Shown: in pieces, positions 36,683 to 44,697 of the stretch
Layout of the letters: each line of letters opens with the position of its first letter
How positions within the stretch are numbered: position 1 is the first letter of the stretch
Origin: Defluviitaleaceae bacterium
GTDB taxonomy: Bacteria > Bacillota > Clostridia > Lachnospirales > WQUN01
Length of the DNA stretch: 64,000 nucleotides
Reading direction: 5' to 3'
NCBI GenBank assembly: GCA_009780185.1
Contig: WRAN01000008.1
Coordinates: 1-64,000, forward strand
The notes under the pieces: model-generated
What the model was told of the DNA's origin: nothing
The model's input: only the letters and a program-made list of their open reading frames with translations
Database searches by the model: none
Position numbers and translations under genes: made by a program

Positions 36683-36808
36683 TCATACTTTTATATCAGC
36701 CATGCGTATAACATAATGGCAGAACATACGGGGAGGGCACCCATAGATGTGTGAGCACACCACATAAAAACAGCAAGGTTCGCCGTAAAAATAACCACGA
36801 GGTGAACT

Positions 36809-37324
36809 ATGGAAAGTAAAGTAATATTATATGATGCCAATGACACAGAAATAGGCGAGACATACTCCCGCCGTGCAAGACAACTAGTAAAACAGCAACG
36901 AGCAATCTGGGCAGACGACACCCACACAGCAATAAAATTCATGCCCGATCAAACAGAAGAATGGGAAGAACCACAAGAACCAGCCAAAACCCATACACCA
37001 TCAACATCTGGGGCACTATACACCCTAGCGGAAAAGCGCATAAAAGACCGCAGACAAATAATCCTACACTCAATTTTCTTTATACCTGGATATTTCATAA
37101 TATCGCTGTTATGGATGATAGCCACTAATGGGCGCCTACACCATATGAGCTACCTGACGATGGGCTTCGCTTATGGCGCATGGACAATTGCCTACTTCTC
37201 ACATCTTAGAAACTTTATTAAGACATACAACTACAAGCTAAAACCAGAAGACTGGGAACGAAGACGAAGGAACAGACTAGAGGCAGAAGTGGATAGGCTA
37301 AAGAGAATGGGCTATTCCGACTAG
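36809..37324 (+). CDS. Membrane protein with RRXRR-like N-terminal motif
   Basis: 171 aa. The N-terminus KVILYDANDTEIGETYSRRA (residues 4-23) followed by RQLVKQQRAIWADD resembles the small RRXRR-type module (V.D..G..L.......RRAR.L...GRA), here replaced by R-x-x-R-Q-L-V. After a disordered linker (residues 45-75) come two transmembrane helices (about 86-108 and 115-131) and a basic, coiled-coil-like C-terminus (YNYKLKPEDWERRRRNRLEA). Function unknown. The start has a GAGGTG site. Confidence 0.72.
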   Translation: MESKVILYDANDTEIGETYSRRARQLVKQQRAIWADDTHTAIKFMPDQTEEWEEPQEPAKTHTPSTSGALYTLAEKRIKDRRQIILHSIFFIPGYFIISLLWMIATNGRLHHMSYLTMGFAYGAWTIAYFSHLRNFIKTYNYKLKPEDWERRRRNRLEAEVDRLKRMGYSD

Positions 37325-37404
37325 CAAGCAACCTAGAATTGCTATAACCAAATCATCAAAACCAGAAAACCGCTTTCGTCATTATCATCAAAACGGTGCC
37401 TACG

Positions 37405-37458
37405 TATAGCAATTCCCCCTTTAAACAGTTCCGGCTGATTTAAAGGTGAATTGCTATA
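37405..37458. repeat. Palindromic repeat family 1 (MITE-like), copy b
   Basis: 54 bp, the exact reverse complement of copy a at 9.3 kb. It also sits inside a terminator-like inverted repeat (AAAACGG...CCGTTTT). A half copy, GAATTGCTATA, lies 70 bases to the left. Confidence 0.85.
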
Positions 37459-37489
37459 AAACGTAAGCGCCGTTTTTTATACACATTCT

Positions 37490-38107
37490 TTACTCCATAT
37501 CCCTGACCCGCAGGGGTACCCCTATATTATCGGCAATACGTCTACAGTTTTCTAATCGTTCAGGGCTAATCGTCCCCTCCACTACCGAGAAAACCACAGC
37601 AGTATATACCTTAGCCTGCCGTGCAAACTCAAGCAAAGATTCAAAAGCCCCTTCATACTTGGGCCGCGCCATCCTCTGATATTCCTCCGCATCATCAGCG
37701 TTAAGGCTAATAGAAACCGTATCCACAACCCCAAGCCGCCTTACATCAAATCCAGGCTGCATAAGAAAAGCCAGCCCATTGGTGTTGATACGCACCAATA
37801 GAGCCGACTTTTCATATAAGGAGGAGTGATTCCTTTTAATATACTCACTAATTTCAATTACAACATCAGCCCGCATCATGGGCTCGCCATATCCGCAGAA
37901 TACCACTTCATCAATATCAGGATTAACCATTAGCTTTTTATCAAGAGCTATCTTAATCTCTTCAAGGCTAGGCTCTCTTTCTAGCCAAAGATTTTTGGCA
38001 TCTCCAACACCATCTGTATTATTCCTGATACAAAACACACAATTACAGGAACATTCATTAGTGATATTAAGATAAAGCTTATTGCCTAAGCGGTATGCAA
38101 TGGTCAT
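37490..38107 (-). CDS. Small radical SAM protein (TatD-linked / TIGR04038-like)
   Basis: 205 aa with the CxxxCxxC cluster site CSCNCVFC (about residues 18-25) and GYGEPMMRADVV (SAM-binding GGEP-like motif). It is half the length of ordinary radical SAM enzymes and lacks a C-terminal SPASM extension. Residues NITNECSCNCVFCIRNNTDG agree with the small TatD-linked radical SAM family; no tatD gene is adjacent here. The ATG overlaps the end of the upstream SH3 gene region closely. Confidence 0.88.
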   Translation of the reverse strand: MTIAYRLGNKLYLNITNECSCNCVFCIRNNTDGVGDAKNLWLEREPSLEEIKIALDKKLMVNPDIDEVVFCGYGEPMMRADVVIEISEYIKRNHSSLYEKSALLVRINTNGLAFLMQPGFDVRRLGVVDTVSISLNADDAEEYQRMARPKYEGAFESLLEFARQAKVYTAVVFSVVEGTISPERLENCRRIADNIGVPLRVRDME

Positions 38108-38110
38108 TAT

Positions 38111-38890
38111 CTATACAGAAGCGTTGAAAGCTTCGTTTACAGCGTTTTGATGATCCCGAGTATGAGTGCGGTTGCCATTGTGTGTACTTGAACCATAAAA
38201 ATGAAGGCATACATGGCCATTCATATTATTGTTGGGGTTGGTAGACCCAGCATGAGGCATACCGTTGATGGATGCTGCAATTACTCTTCCATTAACATGT
38301 ACATGTACAGGCCGTGGCTGCCAGCACCAGCGTCCAAAGGCACTAAGCATAGCGGCAGTATCATCAGCGGTTATAGGCTCAACATCTGCATGTCTGCCAT
38401 TGGAAAAGCTTGCTACCTGCCATGTAATTCCAGTACGTACATCCACTATTGTAAGAGGAGTGCCGCGAGTAGTAAGCAATCTAGCCTCATCCCAGTGAAG
38501 ACGCTCTACAGTACCATTAAATTCAGGGGCTACTACAGTCCCTTCAACTACTTCCACCAAAAATTCAGCGTACATATATCCGGTTTGGCCATTAACTTCT
38601 ACCGCAAACCATACCCCGTCACGTGCATCTGTTACATAAACCAATTGCCCTGGGTTGGCTGTCATAATACGGGCAGAGTCAGTTGTTGGGCCTTGGCGCA
38701 AGTTTAACCTTGCAGTGGTGCGGAATCGTTGTGGGCCTTCTTCTTCATATATATCATATTCTTCATAATGTATGTATTCATCGTAAGCGCTAGTTGCAGA
38801 TGCTACGGATGCTGCTTGATGCATGTTGATACCAATGGGTGCCAGCACTATAGCTGACAAAATTGTAACTCCGATTACCAATTCCTTCAT
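38111..38890 (-). CDS. Exported SH3 domain protein with His-rich C-terminal domain
   Basis: 259 aa from MKELVIGVTILSAIVLAP (GAGGGG site upstream); an ATG 14 codons earlier has no signal-peptide logic. After the signal peptide and an acidic stretch is a bacterial SH3 domain (about residues 57-110: RLNLRQGPTTDSARIM...GQLVYVTDARDGVWFAVEVNGQTGYMY). The C-terminal domain carries HADVEPITADDTAAML, PRPVHVHVNGRVIAASING and MPH...HVCLHFYGSSTHNG. This conserved His/Cys-rich domain of clostridial SH3 proteins resembles a cell-wall enzyme, but I do not know its activity. Confidence 0.85.
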   Translation of the reverse strand: MKELVIGVTILSAIVLAPIGINMHQAASVASATSAYDEYIHYEEYDIYEEEGPQRFRTTARLNLRQGPTTDSARIMTANPGQLVYVTDARDGVWFAVEVNGQTGYMYAEFLVEVVEGTVVAPEFNGTVERLHWDEARLLTTRGTPLTIVDVRTGITWQVASFSNGRHADVEPITADDTAAMLSAFGRWCWQPRPVHVHVNGRVIAASINGMPHAGSTNPNNNMNGHVCLHFYGSSTHNGNRTHTRDHQNAVNEAFNASV

Positions 38891-39091
38891 AAGTACCCCT
38901 CTTTTGTTAAGATTGCGATAATTGCCAAACAATTACGCTTTAGCAGATATTTCGCCATCTGTGTAATTTTTCGCGGTTTTAATAAAAATTCAGATAAAAC
39001 CGTGTAATATCTTGTAGTATTATCTTAATATTTTCTTAATAACTTGTCAACATTTCTGTGATAATAATTTTCAATAATATTTTTCCAGCTC

Positions 39092-39130
39092 ATACCGATT
39101 CCAAATTAAAACCTGTCTGACAGAGCGGTA
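39092..39130. repeat. Repeat family 2, partial copy
   Basis: ATACCGATTCCAAATTAAAA, CCTGTCTGACAGAGCGG is identical to the right end (reverse complement) of the 113-bp element near 53.3 kb; the other end is missing. Confidence 0.75.
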
Positions 39131-39153
39131 TCACATTATTTCATCCGCTGCAT

Positions 39154-39205
39154 AAATGAAAAGGCCCGATTAGCGTCACGTGACACTAGTCGGGTCTTTT
39201 CATTT
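39154..39205 (-). terminator. SASP gene terminator
   Basis: Long AAATGAAAAGGCCCGA.../...TCGGGTCTTTTCATTT hairpin just 3' of the spore-protein gene. Confidence 0.8.
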
Positions 39206-39228
39206 GATGCATTTAAAATAGATTTAAC

Positions 39229-39444
39229 TTAGAGTTTCGTGCTTCCGTTAGCCATTTGGCGCTCTTGAGCTTCGATCATTTTCTTAACCATGTAGCCGCC
39301 AACATAACCGTTTTGTGCAGAGGTTAAATCTCCGTTATAACCTTGCTTCAGTGGTACGCCGATTTCATTGGCTACCTCGTATTTAAATTGGTTAAGTGCT
39401 TCCTTTGCTTGAGGTTTTGCGGTATTGCTTGTTTGGATATTCAT
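39229..39444 (-). CDS. Alpha/beta-type small acid-soluble spore protein
   Basis: 71 aa. The germination protease site is in FKYEVANEIGVPLK (E-I-A cleavage motif), and QNGYVGGYMVKKMIEAQERQ is the conserved DNA-binding C-terminal helix with GG-YM-VKKM. It coats spore DNA in the A-form and protects it from UV and heat. Strong AAAGGAG site. Expressed in the forespore, as the promoter shows. Confidence 0.97.
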   Translation of the reverse strand: MNIQTSNTAKPQAKEALNQFKYEVANEIGVPLKQGYNGDLTSAQNGYVGGYMVKKMIEAQERQMANGSTKL

Positions 39445-39508
39445 AGTTTTGTCTCCTTTTTCTCTTTTTATGGCTTGCTAGGAAAATTCCTCGCTACCAT
39501 TACAAGCC

Positions 39509-39539
39509 TAGTATGAGTTAAGGAGTTTAGTTTTATGTG
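39509..39539 (-). promoter_or_regulatory. Forespore (sigma-G/F-like) promoter of the SASP gene
   Basis: On the minus strand CATACTA is an exact match to the sigma-G/F -10 consensus, with an 18-base spacer to CACATA (-35, weaker match to TGMATA). Confidence 0.6.
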
Positions 39540-39672
39540 GATTATGCAGTGTAAATTTTTGTCTATTTTTCTTATTTACTATTCCTCAAGGGATAAATAT
39601 TTTGTGAATTGAATATTGTTATATATAGCGAATTAATTCGCTATAACATCAAAATTTGAATGGAGGTTTAGT

Positions 39673-41346
39673 ATGAAAAAGCTGTTTGTTCCACTGATGA
39701 TGCTGACACTACTGTTGACATTGATGATGGTTACCGGCTGCCGCAATCAATCTACAAGAAGCACACGTGATGCGGTTCCTGTGCCCGCAGGAGGCTGGGA
39801 TACTCCTTTTGAAACTACCGTCAATATCACTGCCGTAAGAGATGTAACAGCGGGTTTGCTGTTTGACGGTGACGACACCTTAGACGACAACCCCTGGACC
39901 AGGTTATTCCAAGATCGCCTGAACATAGAAGTCGAATATGTCTGGACTATGCCGGCAGGGGCTGAATACACCGACAGGCTAAACATGGCAATCGCATCCG
40001 GAGAAATCCCAGATGTCCTTGATGTCGGCTTCATCCAATTTAGGCAACTTCTAGAGGCTGGTTTACTCCTAGACCTCACGCATTACTACCACAACTATAC
40101 TTCAGAGCGCATAAGAAGCTTTGCCGACAGAAGCCCGGGCACCCTTGATACCGTGACTGTTGATGGCAGAATAATGGGTATACCCAATTATTACTTCGGC
40201 GTTATCGATCAGCCAAGAACAATGTGGCTCAGGAATGACTGGTATCAAGAATGGCGAGCCGAAGGCGGCCCCGAACTCCTTACAGTAGCGCAGTTTGAAG
40301 ATTTTATGCGTTGGACGATGGACGAAAAGGGCGCAGAATACGGCATTGCCCTTGAAAACCTTCTTACATGGCTATTCTACACCGGCCCGATGTTTGGTGT
40401 ATATCTAGGTAACCCCGGCGGTGGCTTTGGAGCGGGTACTCACTTCTGGTATCCTGACGCGACCGGCAGAATCCTACCCGGTGAGGCACATCCTGAGTTC
40501 ATAACAGCCCTCACGTATTGGGCAAGATGGTTTGAGGAAGGCTTTATCAGCTCCGATTTTGCGGCAATCGATTCAGCCAGAGGTGAGGAAGATATCGTTG
40601 CGGGCAGGGTTGGTACACAACCATGGTTGCAATGGAACGGCTGGGTCAACAGCCCGCACCTCGTATCATTATGGGGCGACGACGCATATCAAATTCCTAT
40701 TAATTTCCCGACAATCCCTGGTGTAGAGCTTATGGGGCAAGCCAACTTCGCAAGTGGCACGATTACCGTAGTCCACAGAGATTTCCAAAATCCAGCGGCT
40801 TTGATGAAAATGATAAGCCTCGCTGATGAAATACTGTTCTGCCTTGACTCCGAACTAACCGATGAGGAATTCCACGACTTTACAGCCGGACGCCGCGAGT
40901 GGGCTCCCGTTCCTTTCCGTATCACTGACCCGCAAACAGATATCCTGCAATATCAGCATGTGGTCGAAGCTTTACGGACAGGGGACACAAGCCGTTTGTA
41001 TACAGCGGGTATGCAGCTTAAACATAATGAATCCAGAGCCTGGATGGACGACAGGGATCCCTCCGGCCTTGGCTCTTATCTGCAAATGGGACGCATTGCA
41101 GGCAGCGCGTATAGCGCTAACTGGGAGCTAATTGAAAGAGGCGCCCTAATCAGAAATAGCCTCTGGGGTCCGCCTCCTGTAGAATTTAATGACATAATAA
41201 ACCCCAGCGACATTATTCTTACAGGGGTTACCCAGATAATCATAGGCGTTAGACCCGTAAGCGATTGGCCGTCAATCCTTGCTGAATGGTATGCAGCAGG
41301 CGGTCAGGCAATGGAAGACGCCGTGAATCTACACTTTGGTCAATAA
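39673..41346 (+). CDS. Extracellular solute-binding lipoprotein of a carbohydrate ABC importer
   Basis: 557 aa. Signal peptide with lipobox VTGC (Cys23). Large type-2 periplasmic-binding fold typical of LplA-like sugar-binding proteins: FQDRLNIEVEYVW, NMAIASGEIPDVLDV, NYYFGVIDQPRTMWLRNDWYQEW, FEDFMRWTMDE. The operon continues with two permeases. Substrate is probably an oligosaccharide or uronate. Strong AGGAGG-like site (GGAGGTTT) before ATG. Confidence 0.93.
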   Translation: MKKLFVPLMMLTLLLTLMMVTGCRNQSTRSTRDAVPVPAGGWDTPFETTVNITAVRDVTAGLLFDGDDTLDDNPWTRLFQDRLNIEVEYVWTMPAGAEYTDRLNMAIASGEIPDVLDVGFIQFRQLLEAGLLLDLTHYYHNYTSERIRSFADRSPGTLDTVTVDGRIMGIPNYYFGVIDQPRTMWLRNDWYQEWRAEGGPELLTVAQFEDFMRWTMDEKGAEYGIALENLLTWLFYTGPMFGVYLGNPGGGFGAGTHFWYPDATGRILPGEAHPEFITALTYWARWFEEGFISSDFAAIDSARGEEDIVAGRVGTQPWLQWNGWVNSPHLVSLWGDDAYQIPINFPTIPGVELMGQANFASGTITVVHRDFQNPAALMKMISLADEILFCLDSELTDEEFHDFTAGRREWAPVPFRITDPQTDILQYQHVVEALRTGDTSRLYTAGMQLKHNESRAWMDDRDPSGLGSYLQMGRIAGSAYSANWELIERGALIRNSLWGPPPVEFNDIINPSDIILTGVTQIIIGVRPVSDWPSILAEWYAAGGQAMEDAVNLHFGQ

Positions 41347-41419
41347 TAAAGCATCTTCAGCGACACACGGGGCCGATTTAGAAATATTTCGCAGTAATGA
41401 TGAAAGGCGGCGATTATCC

Positions 41420-42313
41420 ATGTTGAGACAGCTTAAGAAAGAATGGCCGTTGCACGTCCTGTTGATTCCCGGTCTGATTATAACAGCTATCTTTTCGTAT
41501 GGCCCAATTTATGGACTTATCATGGCTTTTCAGGATTTTAGCCCCGCACATGGATTTTGGGGCTCCCCATGGGTCGGCTTAGATAATTTTAGGTGGATTT
41601 TCTCAGAGGCGCAATTTCAAAGAGCTCTTTTCAACACTTTTTTCATATCACTTATGAAGATATTCTTCGGAGTTGTGACTCCCGTCGTATTCGCCTTGCT
41701 TTTAAATGAAATAAGATTATCTAGCGTGAAAAGGGTTTTTCAAACCATCATATATATCCCCAACTTTATTTCCTGGGTTATATTGGCGGGGATATTCATG
41801 ACTATTCTGGGTTCACGTGGAATCGTCAACACAACCATTGGCTTGTTTGGACTAGGACCGGTCGATTTTTTGACCGACCCCGGCAACTTCCCATGGACGA
41901 TGATATGGACTGATGTGTGGCGACGCTTCGGCTTTGGCACAGTAGTTTATCTAGCGACCATTGTCTCGATAGACCCTGGCCTATACGAATCCGCAGTAAT
42001 GGACGGAGCGGGTAGGTGGAAGCAGACAATAAAGGTAACACTACCCTTAATGACTCCCATTATAATTTTAATGTCAGTGCTCGCCCTTGGTAATGTTTTA
42101 GATGCAGGGTTTGACCAGATATTCAACCTATATAGTCCGAGTGTCTTCGAAACAGGTGATATTATCCAGACATATGTATTCAGGGTCGGCCTTCATGGCG
42201 CAAATTTTGAAATAGGTGCAGCTGTTGGATTCTTCAACTCGGTTGTATCCCTGATACTGATGTTAATTGCATTATCCGTCGCATATAAAGTAGCAAACTA
42301 TAAAGTGTTTTAG
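41420..42313 (+). CDS. Carbohydrate ABC transporter permease (LplB-like)
   Basis: About 297 aa from MLRQLKKEWPLHVLLIPG; a TTG start at 41336, inside the end of the lipoprotein gene, would add 28 unconserved residues. Six membrane helices and the EAA loop (YESAVMDGAGRWKQTIKVTLPLM, about residues 195-217) that contacts the ATPase. The FSYGPIYGLIMAFQDF start is typical of LplB/YtcP-group permeases. Shares an operon with the binding protein and the next permease. Confidence 0.92.
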   Translation: MLRQLKKEWPLHVLLIPGLIITAIFSYGPIYGLIMAFQDFSPAHGFWGSPWVGLDNFRWIFSEAQFQRALFNTFFISLMKIFFGVVTPVVFALLLNEIRLSSVKRVFQTIIYIPNFISWVILAGIFMTILGSRGIVNTTIGLFGLGPVDFLTDPGNFPWTMIWTDVWRRFGFGTVVYLATIVSIDPGLYESAVMDGAGRWKQTIKVTLPLMTPIIILMSVLALGNVLDAGFDQIFNLYSPSVFETGDIIQTYVFRVGLHGANFEIGAAVGFFNSVVSLILMLIALSVAYKVANYKVF

Positions 42314-42328
42314 AGAGGGGGCAAATTT

Positions 42329-43216
42329 ATGCACTTAATGACCAGAGGTCAAAAGATATTCAGGGTTTTCAACTATATTATTTTACTACTGGCATGTTTG
42401 TCGTGCTTACTCCCTATCTTACACATTTTAGCTATTTCACTCAGTTCACCTCACTATGTAGCGGCTGGTATGGTAAATCTGGTTCCACGGGGGCTCACCT
42501 TGTCATCTTATCAGTTCGCTATGGAAGGCGGAAGGTTTACCCGGGCCTTTTGGGTTTCGATACAGAGAGTCGTCTTAGGCGTCAGTATCACAATGTTTTT
42601 ACTGGTTACTACTGCGTACCCGCTTTCCAAAAGCAGTCAGCGTTTTAAGGGCAGACATTTTTACATGGCATTTTATGTAATAGTCATGATATTTCAAGGC
42701 GGGGTAGTTCCTTTCTATATCCTGATTTTAAATCTTGGAATGATGGACTCTATGTGGTCTTTAGTGCTGCCGGGTTCGGTACAGGTCTTTTCCATGATAA
42801 TCCTGATGAATTTTATACGCAGCCTGCCGCCAGAGTTGGAAGAGGCATCAATGATAGATGGAGCGGGGCATTGGAAAACCCTGTTTCTGGTCTATTTGCC
42901 GGTGCTTAAACCCGCACTTGCTGTAGTGGCGCTATTCGCGTTTATGCGTCACTGGGAGGCTTGGTGGGATGGTATGATGTTTATGCGCAACCAGAATGGC
43001 TGGCCCCTACAGACATATCTACGCCATATGATGAACAATTTCAGAGATTTGATGAGAGAAGGCGGAGGGCATCAACATCATCTTATAGGTATGCTAAATG
43101 AACAGACAGGCCGTGCGGCTCAGCTATTTATGAGCCTTATCCCCACCCTTATTATATACCCGTTCCTCCAGAAGCACTTCACAAAAGGCTTAGTTATGGG
43201 AAGTGTAAAAGGATAG
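42329..43216 (+). CDS. Carbohydrate ABC transporter permease (LplC-like)
   Basis: 295 aa with six helices, an EAA loop (ELEEASMIDGAGHWKTLFLVYLPVLKP) and the C-terminus FLQKHFTKGLVMGSVKG, diagnostic for LplC-type permeases. It starts 15 bases after the first permease with AGAGGGGGC. No ATPase follows, as in this subfamily, which shares a genome-wide MsmK-type ATPase (family knowledge). Confidence 0.94.
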   Translation: MHLMTRGQKIFRVFNYIILLLACLSCLLPILHILAISLSSPHYVAAGMVNLVPRGLTLSSYQFAMEGGRFTRAFWVSIQRVVLGVSITMFLLVTTAYPLSKSSQRFKGRHFYMAFYVIVMIFQGGVVPFYILILNLGMMDSMWSLVLPGSVQVFSMIILMNFIRSLPPELEEASMIDGAGHWKTLFLVYLPVLKPALAVVALFAFMRHWEAWWDGMMFMRNQNGWPLQTYLRHMMNNFRDLMREGGGHQHHLIGMLNEQTGRAAQLFMSLIPTLIIYPFLQKHFTKGLVMGSVKG

Positions 43217-43220
43217 ATAG

Positions 43221-43256
43221 AAAGAGCCACGGCTATCACAACTGCCGTGGCTCTTT
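43221..43256 (+). terminator. Terminator of the sugar ABC operon
   Basis: AAAGAGCCACGGC/GCCGTGGCTCTTT 13-bp stem. Confidence 0.85.
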
Positions 43257-43315
43257 GATAATATTTAAATCCACAATATGCCCCGATGATTTGGCCATAA
43301 GCGATCCTAGCCAAC

Positions 43316-43419
43316 TATAGCAATTCTCCCTTTAAACAGTTCCGCCCGAGCCGAAAATAGCGGACGCATCAACGCTTTTTCGGCGACAGGCGGGACTGAT
43401 TTAAAGGTGAATTGCTATA
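43316..43419. repeat. Palindromic repeat family 1, copy c (expanded)
   Basis: 104 bp. The TATAGCAATTC...GAATTGCTATA ends match copies a and b (one or two mismatches), but about 50 extra bases, rich in GC with internal complementarity, fill the centre. It ends exactly at the stop codon of the next minus-strand gene. Confidence 0.8.
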
Positions 43420-43632
43420 TTAGGCAGTTTTCAGCTTAGGCCTAAGCACAACAAAGGCCGCAGCAGCACTCAGTGACACTGCCGCGGTCACCAGTGCACC
43501 ATACTTTACTCTTTTTCGTATTCTACTAGATTTAGCGGCAATAAGCGCCACTTCTGCTTCCAACTCATCCAGATAATCCTCAGCTATACCACCAATATCT
43601 TTCCAAAATCGTATAATTTTCTCTTCATTCAT
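43420..43632 (-). CDS. Small membrane protein partnered with the ECF sigma factor
   Basis: 70 aa with an acidic N-terminal helix (KIIRFWKDIGGIAEDYLDELEAEVALIAA), a basic patch (RIRKRVK) and one C-terminal transmembrane helix (about residues 46-63). Its start overlaps the sigma gene stop by four bases. The position and topology suggest a minimal anti-sigma or membrane sensor, but no anti-sigma domain can be recognised. Confidence 0.78.
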   Translation of the reverse strand: MNEEKIIRFWKDIGGIAEDYLDELEAEVALIAAKSSRIRKRVKYGALVTAAVSLSAAAAFVVLRPKLKTA

Positions 43633-44189
43633 AGGGCAACCCCTTCCTTTTCTAAATACGCCCCCAGCTTCTTTCGGGCACGAAACAGAATTGATTTTAC
43701 TTTACTCTCACTCATGTCAAAGCGTTCGCATACATCTTTTATGCTCTCTCCATGGAAATACCTAAGCACAAAGGCCGCTCTTGCAGATTTATCTAAAGTA
43801 GCAAGACCTGCATTAATAGCTTCTTGCACACGGGCGCTTTCGTATTCTACTTCCGGGCCGCCTTGGGCTGGGATACAGTCTTCTAGTTCGCTTAATAGAA
43901 GATTAATTTCTCCACCGCCACGTCTGGCGGCACCCCTGGCTTGCCATTTGTTAATGGACAAATTACGGGCGATTTTGGCCAAATATGCGCCGAATTTTTC
44001 CGGCCTGTTCGGGGGAATCACGCCCCAGGCTTTTAGTAAGGTGTCACTTACAATTTCTTCAGCATCTTCATGTGCGCGCAAAATGTTAATACACACCTTG
44101 TATAAACGTAAGCCGTATTTATTGCGGGTTTCAGTTATCGCTTCTTCCTTGCGGTTGAAGTACAGGTCGAGAATCTCGTGGTCTTCCAT
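43629..44189 (-). CDS. ECF-type (sigma-70 family) RNA polymerase sigma factor
   Basis: 186 aa. Region 2 (about residues 10-80: KYGLRLYKVCINILRAHEDAEEIVSDTLLKAW, then FGAYLAKIARNLSINKW) and region 4 (about 115-178: ARAAFVLRYFHGESIKDVCERFDMSESKVKSILFRARKKL) are both clear. No region 3 and no long N-terminal extension. The membrane partner gene overlaps downstream. The target promoter is not evident in the window. Confidence 0.94.
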   Translation of the reverse strand: MEDHEILDLYFNRKEEAITETRNKYGLRLYKVCINILRAHEDAEEIVSDTLLKAWGVIPPNRPEKFGAYLAKIARNLSINKWQARGAARRGGGEINLLLSELEDCIPAQGGPEVEYESARVQEAINAGLATLDKSARAAFVLRYFHGESIKDVCERFDMSESKVKSILFRARKKLGAYLEKEGVAL

Positions 44190-44294
44190 ATTTACTCACC
44201 CCATTAGCAATCTTAGTTAATTTGTCGAAGCTTGAATCGATGTTTAACTTGATTGTCTAAACATATAGACAGTTTCTATATGGGTCGGTTGCGC

Positions 44295-44654
44295 TTACAG
44301 CGGTTTTATTTCCATTATTGACCCAATTTCCTGTGCAATAACCGTTTCATCAGTCATTAGGCATACCATTTCTGATTGATTGGCACCAATAAACTGGCCT
44401 TCTATTGTAATATTGCGATTGGTGGTTATGCGCACTTCTACACCTCTACGAAACGTATCACCATTGAAATCAAAGCTTTCTATGGGAAAGGTGCGATAGC
44501 AGTTTTCTAATACATGATCTATTTGGTCTGGGTTGAAGGGGATAATGCTGGCGCGGGTTATAAAAATACGGATTGCGCCTGCTATTGCTTTATATAGTAT
44601 AAAAAGTATTCCGGCACCTACTACCGCAAAAATCACATCATTTATTCCTATCAT
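44295..44654 (-). CDS. Uncharacterised membrane protein with a small beta domain
   Basis: 119 aa. One N-terminal transmembrane helix (about residues 8-32, FAVVGAGILFILYKAIAGAIRIFI) precedes a soluble part with RASIIPFNPDQIDHVLENCY, then short beta strands (EVRITTNRNITIEGQFIGANQSEMVCLMTDE) ending IMEIKPL. No family recognised. A divergent-looking gene between the sigma operon and the ABC exporter, 40-odd bases from the latter, probably co-transcribed. Confidence 0.7.
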   Translation of the reverse strand: MIGINDVIFAVVGAGILFILYKAIAGAIRIFITRASIIPFNPDQIDHVLENCYRTFPIESFDFNGDTFRRGVEVRITTNRNITIEGQFIGANQSEMVCLMTDETVIAQEIGSIMEIKPL

Positions 44655-44697
44655 TTAATTCATGCCTCCTTTGTCGGCAGAACAAATATGTTGGCAT

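Larger units (their letters stand above)
38891..39228. other. Gap with partial repeat and terminator
   Basis: No gene seen. It contains a 39-bp partial copy of repeat family 2, an A/T-rich stretch of about 130 bases that may hold the SH3 gene promoter, and the SASP terminator. Confidence 0.6.
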
